Shown piece by piece: positions 50,765-59,883 of a stretch of 64,000 nt of DNA; the stretch's first letter is position 1; each line of letters begins with the position of its first letter. The translations under genes and the position numbers were made by a program. Origin of the DNA: an uncultured Bacteroidales bacterium (GTDB lineage: Bacteria > Bacteroidota > Bacteroidia > Bacteroidales > Paludibacteraceae); contig ONWR01000007.1 of NCBI GenBank assembly GCA_900321605.1, positions 88,376-152,375 of the forward strand, read 5' to 3'. The notes under the pieces were generated by a model, which saw nothing but the letters and a program-made list of their open reading frames with translations, was not told the origin of the DNA and made no database searches.

Positions 50765-52210
50765 TCACAGTGCCTTCAGCGCTGCTTGTACGTAGCGGTA
50801 GAACTTCTGCACGGTAGCGATGTTCACGCGCTCGTCAGGGCTGTGCGGATGCTCGATAGTCGGACCGAACGAGATCATCTCCATGCCCTCGTATTTGGAA
50901 CCGATGATACCGCACTCCAAACCGGCATGAATAGTGATGATACGCGGCTCGGTGCCAAACTCTTTCTCATACGTCTCCTTCATCGTCTTGAGCAGACCGC
51001 TCTTGAAGTTCGGTTTCCAACCCGGGTAAGCACCGTCAAACTTCACCTCTGCGCCAGCTAACGAGAACGCCGACTGAATGACGGAAGCCAACTCTTCCTT
51101 GCGGCTCTCTACGCTCGAACGAGCGAGACAGATGACCTTGACGGTATTCTCTTTGGTCTCGATGATAGCGAGGTTATTACTGGTCTCTACGATGTCCGGC
51201 ATCTCGGGAATGACGCGATACACGCCATGCGGGCAGAGTGTGATAGCATGGATCAGGAAATCCTGCACATCCTCCGGCATCTCCATCTTCGGGCACTCTA
51301 CCTCCTCAGCCGTGAAATGCAGGTCGGTCTCCACACCGTCGTACTCACGCAGCCAGAGATCCTCGTAACGGTCAACCAGATCTTGTACGTCCTGATAGCT
51401 CTCTTCCGGAATAGTGATGACTGCCGACGCCTCACGCGGGATAGAATTACGCATGTTACCGCCTTCCACACACGCCAAACGTGCCTCGAAATTAGCAACC
51501 GCATCCTTGAGGAAACGGAACAGCAACTTGATCGCATTCGCCCGTTGCAGATGGATATCGCAACCCGAGTGACCGCCTTTGCAACCTCTCAGCGTCACTT
51601 TCAGCGCTATATCACCCTCTTCGGTCTCTACCGGCTGATAAGCGAACGTAGCTTCCGCATCGATACCTCCGGCGCAACCCACGTATAACTCACCCTCCGT
51701 CTCGGAATCCAAGTTCAGCAGGTATTTGCCTTTCAACCAACCGCTCTTCAGATCATTAGCGCCGTACATACCGGTCTCCTCATCGACCGTGAAGAATGCC
51801 TCCAAAGGCGGATGAACAGCGTTCTTGTCCGCAAGGATTGACATCGCAGTAGCTACACCGATACCATTGTCCGCACCAAGGGTCGTGCCATCAGCCGTAA
51901 CCCACTGTCCGTTGTCCTCGATATATGCCTCAATCGGGTCTTTCTCAAAATCGAACTGCTTATCGCTGTTCTTCTGTGGTACCATATCCATGTGTCCCTG
52001 CAGGATGACACCCGGGTGATTCTCATACCCTGCCGAAGCCGGTTTACGAATCAGCACATTGCCGATCTCGTCCTGAAGGGTCTCCAAACCGAGACTCTTT
52101 CCGTAATTCACTAAGAAGTCCGCAATCTCTTTGCGTTTACCGCTCGGACGCGGGATCTGCGTAAGGCTGTAGAAACTGCTCCACAAACCTTTGGGTTCTA
52201 AGTTTTTCAT
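50765..52210 (-). CDS. pepD: aminoacyl-histidine dipeptidase (M20 family)
   Basis: 481 residues from ATG 52210 (MKNLEPKGLW). This zinc peptidase cleaves Xaa-His dipeptides in the cytosol. Ligands and catalytic residues are seen in VILQGHMDMVPQK, TLGADNGIGVATAM, FTVDEETGMYGANDL, LLNLDSETEGELYVG and the late His of FGPTIEHPHSPDERVN. A lid/dimer domain occupies about 185-350. The 12 codons upstream of ATG 52210 are open but lack family similarity. It follows ansA on the minus strand with a repeat-bearing spacer. Confidence 0.94.
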   Translation of the reverse strand: MKNLEPKGLWSSFYSLTQIPRPSGKRKEIADFLVNYGKSLGLETLQDEIGNVLIRKPASAGYENHPGVILQGHMDMVPQKNSDKQFDFEKDPIEAYIEDNGQWVTADGTTLGADNGIGVATAMSILADKNAVHPPLEAFFTVDEETGMYGANDLKSGWLKGKYLLNLDSETEGELYVGCAGGIDAEATFAYQPVETEEGDIALKVTLRGCKGGHSGCDIHLQRANAIKLLFRFLKDAVANFEARLACVEGGNMRNSIPREASAVITIPEESYQDVQDLVDRYEDLWLREYDGVETDLHFTAEEVECPKMEMPEDVQDFLIHAITLCPHGVYRVIPEMPDIVETSNNLAIIETKENTVKVICLARSSVESRKEELASVIQSAFSLAGAEVKFDGAYPGWKPNFKSGLLKTMKETYEKEFGTEPRIITIHAGLECGIIGSKYEGMEMISFGPTIEHPHSPDERVNIATVQKFYRYVQAALKAL

Positions 52211-52261
52211 ATTATTCGCTTTTTGATTAATGATCGTTCGTTTCACTCACTGAAGGCCGTT

Positions 52262-52318
52262 TTGTCTTTACTCTTTCAGCGCAGCGGTCTTTATTCTTTC
52301 AGCGTAGCAGTCTAATCC
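52262..52318. repeat. 23-bp repeat related to the GACCG hairpin units
   Basis: Two tandem copies of a 23-base unit (minus strand GAC, C/T, GCT, G/A, CGCTGAAAGA, G/A, TAAA). The core GACCGCTGCGCTG is the same as in the GACCG/CTGTAA elements but with a longer tail. It lies at the ansA stop codon. Confidence 0.7.
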
Positions 52319-53334
52319 ACCGTCATCTCTCCGCATAGATCTTTGCCCAACAACTCTCGTGCCTGCTCGGGACGTTCGCTGAGGAGCAGCATCATCTTCG
52401 TCAGCAAAGCTTCGGTGGTGATATCGTATCCCGAGAGTACACCGGCTTTCATCAGATTGAGCGACACCGCATATAGTCCCATCTCCACAGAACCGGTGTT
52501 GCATTGCGTCTTATTGACGATGATGATACCTCTGTCCACCGCCGCTTTCAGCTCACGGTAGAGCCATTTGTCGGTTGGGGCATTACCGGCTCCGAAAGTC
52601 TCCAAGACCACACCTTTCAATCCGCGCGTACGCAGTAGCGCGCGAACTACCGACTGTTGGATACCCGGAAACAGCTTAAGCACCGCTACGTTGGTATCAA
52701 ACGAATCATGGAGCGTCAGCGGCAGTCTGGGATCGTTATAATGCACTAAATGAGGCTGATACGTGATATGCACACCTGCTTTTGCCAATGCCGGATAGTT
52801 ATAGCTGTTAAACGCCGAGAAATGCTCTGCATTGCGTTTGGTCGTACGGTTAGCGCGGAACAGACGATCCTCGAAATAGATAGTCACCTCGGGTACGATG
52901 GCATTGCCGTCCTCATCTTTGGCAGCCGCTATCTCAATCGCCGTCAGCAGGTTCTCCTTCGCATCGCTGCGCAGCACACCCACCGGCAACTGACTACCCG
53001 TGAACACCACCGGCTTGCCTAAGTTCTCCAACATAAACGACAGTGCCGAAGCCGAATAACTCATGGTATCCGTGCCGTGCAGTACGACAAAACCGTCGTA
53101 TTCATCGTAATGCGCCACCACCATATGCGCCATCTTTCGCCAACTGTCAGGACCTATATCCGACGAATCGATAAGCGGCGTAAATGCCTGAATATCAACC
53201 TTTACATCGCTGGCAAACAGTTCCGGCATAAAGGCCTTGAACGTCTCTATGTCAGCCGGTACCAACGCGTTCGTCCCTTTCTGACGAACCATCGTAATCG
53301 TACCACCGGTAGATATCAAAAGTACTTTGCTCAT
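52312..53334 (-). CDS. ansA: type I (cytosolic) L-asparaginase
   Basis: 340 residues from ATG 53334. The N-terminal catalytic threonine is in LLISTGGTITMV and the second in VLHGTDTMSYSASAL, with GSQLPVGVLRSDAKENLL between them. A C-terminal domain (about 210-340) shows KGVVLETFGAGNAP and NKTQCNTGSVEMGLY. No signal peptide, so it is cytosolic. An upstream in-frame ATG is inside the promoter. It is followed by pepD, and both act in amino acid recovery. Confidence 0.94.
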   Translation of the reverse strand: MSKVLLISTGGTITMVRQKGTNALVPADIETFKAFMPELFASDVKVDIQAFTPLIDSSDIGPDSWRKMAHMVVAHYDEYDGFVVLHGTDTMSYSASALSFMLENLGKPVVFTGSQLPVGVLRSDAKENLLTAIEIAAAKDEDGNAIVPEVTIYFEDRLFRANRTTKRNAEHFSAFNSYNYPALAKAGVHITYQPHLVHYNDPRLPLTLHDSFDTNVAVLKLFPGIQQSVVRALLRTRGLKGVVLETFGAGNAPTDKWLYRELKAAVDRGIIIVNKTQCNTGSVEMGLYAVSLNLMKAGVLSGYDITTEALLTKMMLLLSERPEQARELLGKDLCGEMTVD

Positions 53335-53357
53335 TGCTTTTACTATATTTTCAGGTG

Positions 53358-53389
53358 CAAAATTACAAAAAAGATTTGACATATGCAAA
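53358..53389 (-). promoter_or_regulatory. promoter for ansA-pepD
   Basis: Minus-strand TTTG (53386-53389), 20 bases, TAATTTTG (53358-53365), about 25 bases before ATG 53334. Confidence 0.85.
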
Positions 53390-53420
53390 TTTTACCGTTA
53401 TTTTTGGTCTTTTTGGACAA

Positions 53421-53495
53421 AAAGACACCGGTTTCCGTGATTTCGGTGATCCCGACTACCTCCGCCGCATCATCGCCATGTTCCCCAATGTGTGA
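53421..53495 (+). pseudogene. possible 3' remnant of a lost gene
   Basis: A short GC-rich plus-strand stretch reads KDTGFRDFGDPDYLRRIIAM then FPNV and a stop, with protein-like composition, between AT-rich flanks. No start exists upstream. It may be the end of a gene removed by deletion. I do not recognise the family, and chance cannot be excluded. Confidence 0.25.
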
Positions 53496-53523
53496 TAGTA
53501 TGTATGGTGTTTAATTTTTCTTA

Positions 53524-54942
53524 TTATTCTTTAAACAAGTCATCCATGGTGATTTGGGAGTTGATTCCGTTTGCCAATGCGTTTCTCTTGAGTCCATAGG
53601 ATGTTATCATCACAATGCTTACTCCTTTGCGCGTTTTGGTTTTCGCTTGGAAGGTGCCCACTTTGTTACGTAACTCCAAATCGTATTTCTCGGTCAGTTC
53701 ATATTCACCTTGCGAAAACTTCATCTCACATATATTGATCACATTATCGTCACGGTCAATAAGCATATCAATCTGCGCACCCTTTTCGTCTGGAGTTCTC
53801 GGGATATATACCCACGAATAAACATTGCTTATAATACCAGATATACCCAAAGCACGCTTGATTTGGTCAATATGTTGGAAACATACGCGCTCAAATGCCA
53901 ATCCGCTCCATGCGTTGTAAATTGGCTTTGATATTGTACGCGACCAGAAATCTTTCTCGTTGATATTTCCATTGGCCATGAACTTGAAGTAGAACAGAGT
54001 AAAGTTGTCTATCAACTGATAGATAGTTTCTTTCTTGGTTTTCCCAATAGAGTTATATGAACGAATAAACCCACATTGCTCCAGTTCACGAAGAGTCTTT
54101 GTCAGTGTACCACCACTCTCTTCTCCAAGCGCAGCCATTAACTCATTTCGTGTCATGCCGACTTTCTTTGTGCCAAGAACTGAGACGACATCAATATAAG
54201 TTTTGGGTGAACGAAAAAGCGATTTATATAGCGCCTCAAACTCATTCCGCATCTTGCCATTGGGATAGAAGAACATACGGTCGATATTTTGCGCCCAAGA
54301 TAAATCTTTACGAATCATATCCCAGTAGAAAGGGATACCGCCAAGAATCATATATGTCTCTAGGATATTGCGGCGACTCATACCCAAATTGCGCTCCGTC
54401 GCATATTGCTCACACTCGTGCAGTGTGAACGGACGTAAATAGATTTGTTCCGTCAAGCGATTATGCAAACCGCCATAGTTCATAACGATTTTGTCTATGA
54501 TCCAAGAAGTTGCACTTCCGCATACCACCAAAACAATATCCTTTCGAGCTGTCGCCCATCCATTCCAAAAATGATCAAGTGCGGAAACAAATTTTGAGTT
54601 AGGAGTATCCAACCAAGGGAGTTCATCAATAAAGATTACCTTCTTCCCTTCTGGCATTGTACTCAAGTGCTGACTTAACATAAAAAACGCCTGTGACCAG
54701 TTTGAAGGGCGCTTTACCTTTTTCATGCCTGCAATAATCAAAGAATTAGCAAATTCCTCTAATTGTTCCCGGATTGTAGCTTCTTGCAAACCTGTGTGCT
54801 GGAAGGCAAAGTTGTAGTTGAACGTCTCACGCACAAGATACGTTTTGCCGACACGGCGACGTCCATAGACTGCTACAAACTCGGACTTATCGCTCTCTAA
54901 CAGCGATAGTAATACTCGTTTTTCTTCCTCTCTGCCAAACAT
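53524..54942 (-). CDS. AAA ATPase with DUF234-like C-terminal domain
   Basis: A 472-residue protein of the archaeal-ATPase-like group common in Bacteroidetes. Walker A is VYGRRRVGKTYLV (about 25-37), Walker B is KVIFIDELPWLD, and sensor-like VVCGSATSWI follows. The middle has a winged-helix (VGMTRNELMAALGEES). The C-terminal third (about 330-472) has a PD-(D/E)XK-like pattern: GAQIDMLIDRDDNVINICEM then KFSQ. Role unknown; such genes are patchily distributed. The coding sequence is visibly more AT-rich than most neighbours, which suggests horizontal acquisition. It has its own promoter. Confidence 0.85.
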   Translation of the reverse strand: MFGREEEKRVLLSLLESDKSEFVAVYGRRRVGKTYLVRETFNYNFAFQHTGLQEATIREQLEEFANSLIIAGMKKVKRPSNWSQAFFMLSQHLSTMPEGKKVIFIDELPWLDTPNSKFVSALDHFWNGWATARKDIVLVVCGSATSWIIDKIVMNYGGLHNRLTEQIYLRPFTLHECEQYATERNLGMSRRNILETYMILGGIPFYWDMIRKDLSWAQNIDRMFFYPNGKMRNEFEALYKSLFRSPKTYIDVVSVLGTKKVGMTRNELMAALGEESGGTLTKTLRELEQCGFIRSYNSIGKTKKETIYQLIDNFTLFYFKFMANGNINEKDFWSRTISKPIYNAWSGLAFERVCFQHIDQIKRALGISGIISNVYSWVYIPRTPDEKGAQIDMLIDRDDNVINICEMKFSQGEYELTEKYDLELRNKVGTFQAKTKTRKGVSIVMITSYGLKRNALANGINSQITMDDLFKE

Positions 54943-54971
54943 AATGTGTGGTACATTTTATTTTTCGGGTG

Positions 54972-55003
54972 CAAAGGTACGAAAAAAAAATGATATACGC
55001 AAC
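54972..55003 (-). promoter_or_regulatory. promoter for the AAA ATPase gene
   Basis: -7 TACCTTTG (54972-54979, minus strand) with a weaker -33 GTTG (55000-55003) 20 bases away. Confidence 0.7.
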
Positions 55004-55365
55004 CAAATCGCGCATTTTTTTTAAGATTTGGCTAAAAATCGCTTAGTTTTCATGCTTACATTCAGCCAAATCTGCGTTTTTTTTGTAGATTTGGAGAAAG
55101 GTCTGCGTGTTTTGTGGGTATGCAGCGGAGAGAAACCGGTTTACCGGTAGCTACTTTTCAAAAATGATTGACTATTGCGTGGACGCGCGTTGGGGACGCG
55201 TGTAATAGTTAAGAAAATTTGCGTATGCAATGATGCTCGTGGAGACGTCAACACCAAGTTACGATAGTTTTTTTACATAGGCAAAAATATTCCGATTTAT
55301 AAGACAAGACTACATGATATATCAGGCACACCATATCTCACACACACATATAAATCCCAAAATTA
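55004..55365. other. intergenic region without a recognisable gene
   Basis: About 360 AT-rich bases between divergent units. I see a repeated word around TAAGATTTGGCTAAAA and TTTTTGTAGATTTGG, and a GGTTTACCGGTAG word near 55138, but no open frame with protein-like composition and no RNA gene that I recognise. Confidence 0.5.
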
Positions 55366-55397
55366 TTTGCATATCTCGAAAAAATATTGTACCTTTG
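55366..55397 (+). promoter_or_regulatory. promoter for the ECF sigma operon
   Basis: TTTG (55366-55369), 20 bases, TACCTTTG (55390-55397). The leader of about 170 bases has no gene. Because it is a primary-sigma promoter, the operon is not purely self-activated. Confidence 0.85.
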
Positions 55398-55576
55398 TGC
55401 AGTTTTTCGGAAAAAAAATGAAGTGTGGTTGTAAGATTTGGGCGGGAAAATCGTATTACATATAGAGAGGCTCTACAGATGGTGGCAAATGGCACATGAT
55501 TTGAGGGCAAAAATAATACAATAACAAAACTAAAATAAAAAAACATACAAACGCACGAAAACAGTTCTAAATTCCC

Positions 55577-56062
55577 ATGACGCACGAGCAGTTTACGCAA
55601 ATATATTTACCGTATAGCGGAAAGATGTATGCACTGGCATACAACTTACTCCGTAACCGTGACGAGGCGCGAGACTGCGTGCAAGATGTGTACTCCGAGT
55701 TATGGGTCAAACGGGACACGATAGAACCCGACAAACCACCACTTCCGCTTGTTTTAACGATGGTGCGAAACAACTGCCTTGACCGTCTCAAGTCCAGAAG
55801 TGCACAAGCAGATGACGAAACTCTTGAGACGCTTTTAGACCACAACACCGAAAATCAGATTGAAGCGGCAAGTGACCTCAACGCAGTAATACAACTGATT
55901 GACAAACTGCCAAGCAACCAACAAATCATAATTCGGTTACGCACCATTGACGGACTGGAAATCGAACAGATACAAGAACTGACCCATTTCAGTCGCGAAA
56001 ACATTTACACCTTGCTATCGAGAGCAAGAAAAACATTAAAAGAACTGACTGCAAAACTATGA
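55577..56062 (+). CDS. ECF-type RNA polymerase sigma factor
   Basis: A 161-residue sigma factor with region 2 (LPYSGKMYALAYNLLRNRDE, ARDCVQDVYSELW) and region 4 with a helix-turn-helix (LPSNQQIIIRLRTIDGLEIE then QIQELTHFSRENIYTLLSRA). It heads an operon with a membrane protein, a DUF4252 protein and an outer-membrane receptor. The next gene overlaps by 4 bases (ATGA). This order is a known regulatory cassette in Bacteroidales; the signal is unknown. A truncated relative lies at 59469. Confidence 0.92.
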   Translation: MTHEQFTQIYLPYSGKMYALAYNLLRNRDEARDCVQDVYSELWVKRDTIEPDKPPLPLVLTMVRNNCLDRLKSRSAQADDETLETLLDHNTENQIEAASDLNAVIQLIDKLPSNQQIIIRLRTIDGLEIEQIQELTHFSRENIYTLLSRARKTLKELTAKL

Positions 56063-56661
56063 CATACGATATGAAAAACGTCGTTCGAATGAAAAGAGAT
56101 AAGAACATAGAACAAATCAAATCGTTACTCGCTCGTTTCTACGAGGGGCAAACGACACCGGAAGAAGAAAGACTGCTGGCTGATTTCTTCCGTCGTGAGG
56201 ATGTGCCGGAAGATTTGCAGGAAGACAAGCAACTCTTCCTATTGCTTGCACAGACATCCGACCAAGAGATGCCGCAAGACATAGCCGAGGAAATCACCGC
56301 TTTTGTGAACAACCTCGGGCAAACGAAGATACAACCACTTATCCCGGAAGACAAACAGCGCAAAGGTGTGATTTTCCGTTTGAAAACGCCTCCGAAGATG
56401 TGGTATCGCGTAGCGGCAACGGTGGCTATTCTTCTCGCGATAGGTGGCGGCATGTTCGTGCATCAGCAGCGAACATTAGTGAAAGACCCATTCCGCGATA
56501 CATGTAGCACACCAGAAGAAGCTGCGGACGCGATTTTCTATGCCAATGACATCATCAATCGTTCAACGGCTCCGTTCTTGCGTTCAACGATGATTGCTAC
56601 CGAGCAAGTGAACGACATCAATCAGACATTAGGTAAAATTCAACCATATATTAACCGATAA
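56059..56661 (+). CDS. single-pass membrane protein, putative anti-sigma factor
   Basis: 200 residues. The N-terminal cytosolic part (IEQIKSLLARFYEGQTTPEE then ERLLADFF) is short and helical, as in anti-sigma regions. One transmembrane helix (YRVAATVAILLAIGGGMFV) lies near 117-135, followed by a periplasmic region of about 65 residues. No FecR or zinc anti-sigma motif is seen, so the role is inferred from position: it overlaps the sigma gene by 4 bases. ATG at 56071 or later is also possible. Confidence 0.72.
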   Translation: MTYDMKNVVRMKRDKNIEQIKSLLARFYEGQTTPEEERLLADFFRREDVPEDLQEDKQLFLLLAQTSDQEMPQDIAEEITAFVNNLGQTKIQPLIPEDKQRKGVIFRLKTPPKMWYRVAATVAILLAIGGGMFVHQQRTLVKDPFRDTCSTPEEAADAIFYANDIINRSTAPFLRSTMIATEQVNDINQTLGKIQPYINR

Positions 56662-56673
56662 AGAATAGAAATT

Positions 56674-57108
56674 ATGAAACGAATTCTTTTAGTAGCAGTC
56701 ATCGCCCTTTGCGGCATCGCTGCACAAGCCCAAAATAAGATATTTGAAAAGTACGCCAAGATGGAAGGTGTGGAATATGTTTGCATCAACAAGGCTATGT
56801 TCACAGCCGGTTTGTCTTTGGCTACGGCAGGACAAGTTGTTTTTGACAGCATAGATACCAAAGGCACTGACCTTGAGAAATTCGCCAATTTCAACCGAAT
56901 GCTTATCATTACCGCCAAAGGAGACAAGAAGCAACAACTCTCCAAAGACATTCAAAAGTTATCAAAAGAGAAAGACTACGAAATCCTTATGGAGTCGCAC
57001 TCCAACGGCAACGATGATGCGATATTTCTGTCTTCCGATACAGAGTTTATCATCTGCAATACCCGCGAAGAAGATTGCTCGGTAGTGCTGATGCTCAAAG
57101 ACAAATAA
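56674..57108 (+). CDS. DUF4252 domain-containing exported protein
   Basis: 144 residues with signal peptide MKRILLVAVIALCGIAAQAQ, then a compact domain with KIFEKYAKMEGVEYVCINKA, FKNFNRM-like ANFNRMLIITAKGD and YEILMESHSNGNDDAIFLS. This fits the DUF4252 family, which is often found beside ECF sigma factors in Bacteroidales. Function unknown, probably periplasmic. Confidence 0.85.
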   Translation: MKRILLVAVIALCGIAAQAQNKIFEKYAKMEGVEYVCINKAMFTAGLSLATAGQVVFDSIDTKGTDLEKFANFNRMLIITAKGDKKQQLSKDIQKLSKEKDYEILMESHSNGNDDAIFLSSDTEFIICNTREEDCSVVLMLKDK

Positions 57109-57131
57109 CACTCCCTAAAACATAGTGTAAC

Positions 57132-59459
57132 ATGAAAACACGTGTGCTATTTGTAGCACTGGCAATCGTCAGTGCAGGGGCGTCGTATGCCCAAAACAAA
57201 GTGAATGGAACCGTAATAGACAGGACGGACAACTCCAAACTAATTGGTGTCAATGTGACGCTAAGCAATGATAGCGGTCAGGTTGCAGGTACCACCACAG
57301 ACAACAACGGCAAATTCACGCTAAATGCCGAGAAGGGCGATTATATTCTGGAACTTTCTTATATCGGTTATGAAACAATCCGCATGGCTCTTACCGTGAA
57401 CGACAATACGCATATAGGCACGATACAAATGCAAGAAGGCGCAACGGAACTGGGCGAAGTGGTTGTGGAAAGTCAAGCCGTTATTCAGAAAGTAGATCGG
57501 CAAATCCTTCTGCCATCAAAAGAGCAGATGCAGGCTTCGTCGGATGGCGTTTCCCTGCTACAGAACTTGCAAATTCCGCGTATCGTGATTAACCCGATTG
57601 ACAACTCCGTCAAAACTCTTTCTGACGAGAGCGTGCAACTGCGTATCAACGGTATCGAGGCAAGCACGGCAGATGTCAAAGCCATCAACCCGAAAGATAT
57701 TATCCGCGTGGAGTACCACGACCAACCGGGCGTGCGATACAACGGTGCGGCGGCTGTAGTTGATTATATTGTCAAACACCGCGACACAGGCGGTTCGCTC
57801 ATGCTTGCAGGTACAAACGGATTGACCCTGCCGGGTATCGGCAATTACTATCTGGCAGGTAAGGTGCATTTTGGCAAATCGTCTTTACAAGCAGTCGCCA
57901 CTTATGCGCCGTACGATATTTATTGGACGCGTACCAATAATGAGACCTACCATTTTTCGACAGGCAAGATAGAGAACAACGAAGTAGGCGAACCGACGCG
58001 TTACAAGACTTATCCGGTTAATGTTTCACTGAACTACAACTGGACGAACGGCGACAAGAATATGCTGAACATCCATTTACGTGATAATATGGCATATACA
58101 CCATACGGAGCATCCGACCGCGACAGCCGTTTGTTTCAGCCGACGGATTCATTTGAGATACACGATCATGACAAAAGCAGCAGTCAGTCACCGTCATTAG
58201 ACATTTACTATCAGCATAACCTGCCGCACAAGCAACACTTGTATTTTGATGTGGTAGGCACGTATATTAACACCCACAGCGACCGCCGTTTTCTGCAAAC
58301 TCCGCTTTTCGGCTCCGTCTCAACCGACACAACTGATGTACTTTCGTCCGTGAGGGGTGACAAGTGGTCACTCATTGGCGAAGCTATCTATGAAAAGGAA
58401 TGGGAAAATATCATGCTGACCGTAGGTGCGCGGCATAACCAACAATGGGTGAAAAATACGTATTTAGGCAGCACCGAAGCGACCGTAAACATGACCACCG
58501 GAGAGACATACGCGTTTGCGGAGATGCGGCACAGAGTAGATAAGTTCTCGTATGTGGTAGGTATCGGAGTTATGCACACTCTCATTGACCAAGCCGGACA
58601 GAAACAAAGCACTTGGATTGCCCGTCCGCAGTTGACCATGAGTTATGATTTTGGAAAAGGTTGGTTCTGGAAATACAAAGGCTATGTGTCCGGCTACCAA
58701 CCCTCTTTGTCGCAGTTGTCGGATATTACGCAACAGATTGACAAGTACCAAATGAGGCGAGGCAACCCAAACCTGAGATCTGTCATGTATGTATCGAACG
58801 AAATGGAATTGTCATGGCAGTCCAAACATGTCAATCTCAACCTTTGGGCAAACTATAGTTATGACCACAAGCCTATTATGGAAGAAACCTTTGAGGAAAT
58901 CATAGACGGATCGCCTTATGCCATCCGCATGTATGACAACCAGCGCGGCTATCACAAATTGCATGTCTCGCCGAGTGTGCAGGTAAAACTGCTTGATAAC
59001 AAACTGATGTTCAATGTCACGCCATTTGTCAAATACATGGTCAGTCAAGGCAACATATACAACCATGAGCATGTCAATTACGGTGTGCGTGGCGGCATTT
59101 TCTACCTGCTGAAAGGTTGGCGGTTCTATGCCGATGTAGTCACAGCGCAACATAACTTGTGGGGCGAAACGCTGACCCTCGGCGAATTGACGCATGATAT
59201 AGGCATCAATTATAACTCGGAGCATTTTGGCTTTGGTGTTATGATGGTCAATCCGTTCTCTCCGCACGGCTCCAGAACCGTCACAAAGGACTTGTCTGCC
59301 CTTGCCCCGACATCCAATACCGCCGTTATGCAGAACTATCACCAAGTGCTGATGCTCAATTTCAACGTCAATCTGGACTTCGGTACCAAGCACAACGAGG
59401 GCTGGCAACGTCTCAACAATGAAGATACCGAAAGCGGTATTTTGAGTGGCGCAAAATAA
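57132..59459 (+). CDS. outer membrane receptor with carboxypeptidase-regulatory-like domain (TonB-dependent receptor group)
   Basis: 775 residues with signal peptide MKTRVLFVALAIVSAGASYA. A regulatory-like beta domain (about 22-105; GVNVTLSNDSGQVAGTTTDN then NGKF) precedes a plug-like domain (about 110-220; LLQNLQIPRIVINPIDNSVK, LRINGIEA, IIRVEYHDQPGVRYNG). A long beta-barrel with many aromatic strands makes up the rest. It resembles the outer-membrane barrel family related to TonB receptors. A TonB box is not obvious. It is last in the ECF operon and is the likely regulated output or surface sensor. Confidence 0.88.
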   Translation: MKTRVLFVALAIVSAGASYAQNKVNGTVIDRTDNSKLIGVNVTLSNDSGQVAGTTTDNNGKFTLNAEKGDYILELSYIGYETIRMALTVNDNTHIGTIQMQEGATELGEVVVESQAVIQKVDRQILLPSKEQMQASSDGVSLLQNLQIPRIVINPIDNSVKTLSDESVQLRINGIEASTADVKAINPKDIIRVEYHDQPGVRYNGAAAVVDYIVKHRDTGGSLMLAGTNGLTLPGIGNYYLAGKVHFGKSSLQAVATYAPYDIYWTRTNNETYHFSTGKIENNEVGEPTRYKTYPVNVSLNYNWTNGDKNMLNIHLRDNMAYTPYGASDRDSRLFQPTDSFEIHDHDKSSSQSPSLDIYYQHNLPHKQHLYFDVVGTYINTHSDRRFLQTPLFGSVSTDTTDVLSSVRGDKWSLIGEAIYEKEWENIMLTVGARHNQQWVKNTYLGSTEATVNMTTGETYAFAEMRHRVDKFSYVVGIGVMHTLIDQAGQKQSTWIARPQLTMSYDFGKGWFWKYKGYVSGYQPSLSQLSDITQQIDKYQMRRGNPNLRSVMYVSNEMELSWQSKHVNLNLWANYSYDHKPIMEETFEEIIDGSPYAIRMYDNQRGYHKLHVSPSVQVKLLDNKLMFNVTPFVKYMVSQGNIYNHEHVNYGVRGGIFYLLKGWRFYADVVTAQHNLWGETLTLGELTHDIGINYNSEHFGFGVMMVNPFSPHGSRTVTKDLSALAPTSNTAVMQNYHQVLMLNFNVNLDFGTKHNEGWQRLNNEDTESGILSGAK

Positions 59460-59468
59460 CAGCACACC

Positions 59469-59822
59469 ATGACGCACGAACAGTTTACACGCCAATATTT
59501 ACCGTTATGTGGGAAGATGTACGCACTTGCGTATAATCTTCTCCGTGACCGTAATGAGGCGCGTGACTGCGTGCAAGATGTGTATGCGGAACTATGGGAG
59601 AATCGTGATACTATGGAAACCAGTAATGCGCTACTTCCGCGCGTTTTGAATATGGTTCGCAATAATTGTCGCGACCGATTATGTGCTGGTGGTGAGCATG
59701 TTTGTGATAGTAATACCACGGACGCGCCCATCGTCATCGTGAATGTAATCGTAAATGAGGAGCATCATTATCACGAAGGCTCAATTCATATGGATATTCG
59801 TGATAGTTTTATAACAGAATAA
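59469..59822 (+). CDS. truncated ECF sigma factor (region 2 only) with an unrelated tail
   Basis: 117 residues. Residues 1-72 are a clear copy of the sigma factor at 55577 (MTHEQFTRQYLP, MYALAYNLLRDRNEARDCVQ, LNMVRNNCRDRL), identical at most positions. After RDRL the similarity stops. Region 4 is missing and is replaced by about 45 residues, APIVIVNVIVNEEHHYHEGS then IHMDIRDSFITE. That tail resembles the start of the next gene's product (GAVHLDIRHSNI). It starts 7 bases after the receptor stop, so it is probably still in the operon. It could titrate core polymerase or anti-sigma, or be a recombination relic. Confidence 0.75.
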   Translation: MTHEQFTRQYLPLCGKMYALAYNLLRDRNEARDCVQDVYAELWENRDTMETSNALLPRVLNMVRNNCRDRLCAGGEHVCDSNTTDAPIVIVNVIVNEEHHYHEGSIHMDIRDSFITE

Positions 59823-59841
59823 CGTCAAATTTCAAATTTTA

Positions 59842-59873
59842 TTTGCATATATGAGAAAAATTTAGTAATTTTG
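59842..59873 (+). promoter_or_regulatory. promoter for the switched leader and the 137-residue protein
   Basis: TTTG (59842-59845), 20 bases, TAATTTTG (59866-59873). Transcription would start near 59880, giving a 235-base leader. Confidence 0.85.
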
Positions 59874-59883
59874 CACCCGAAAT

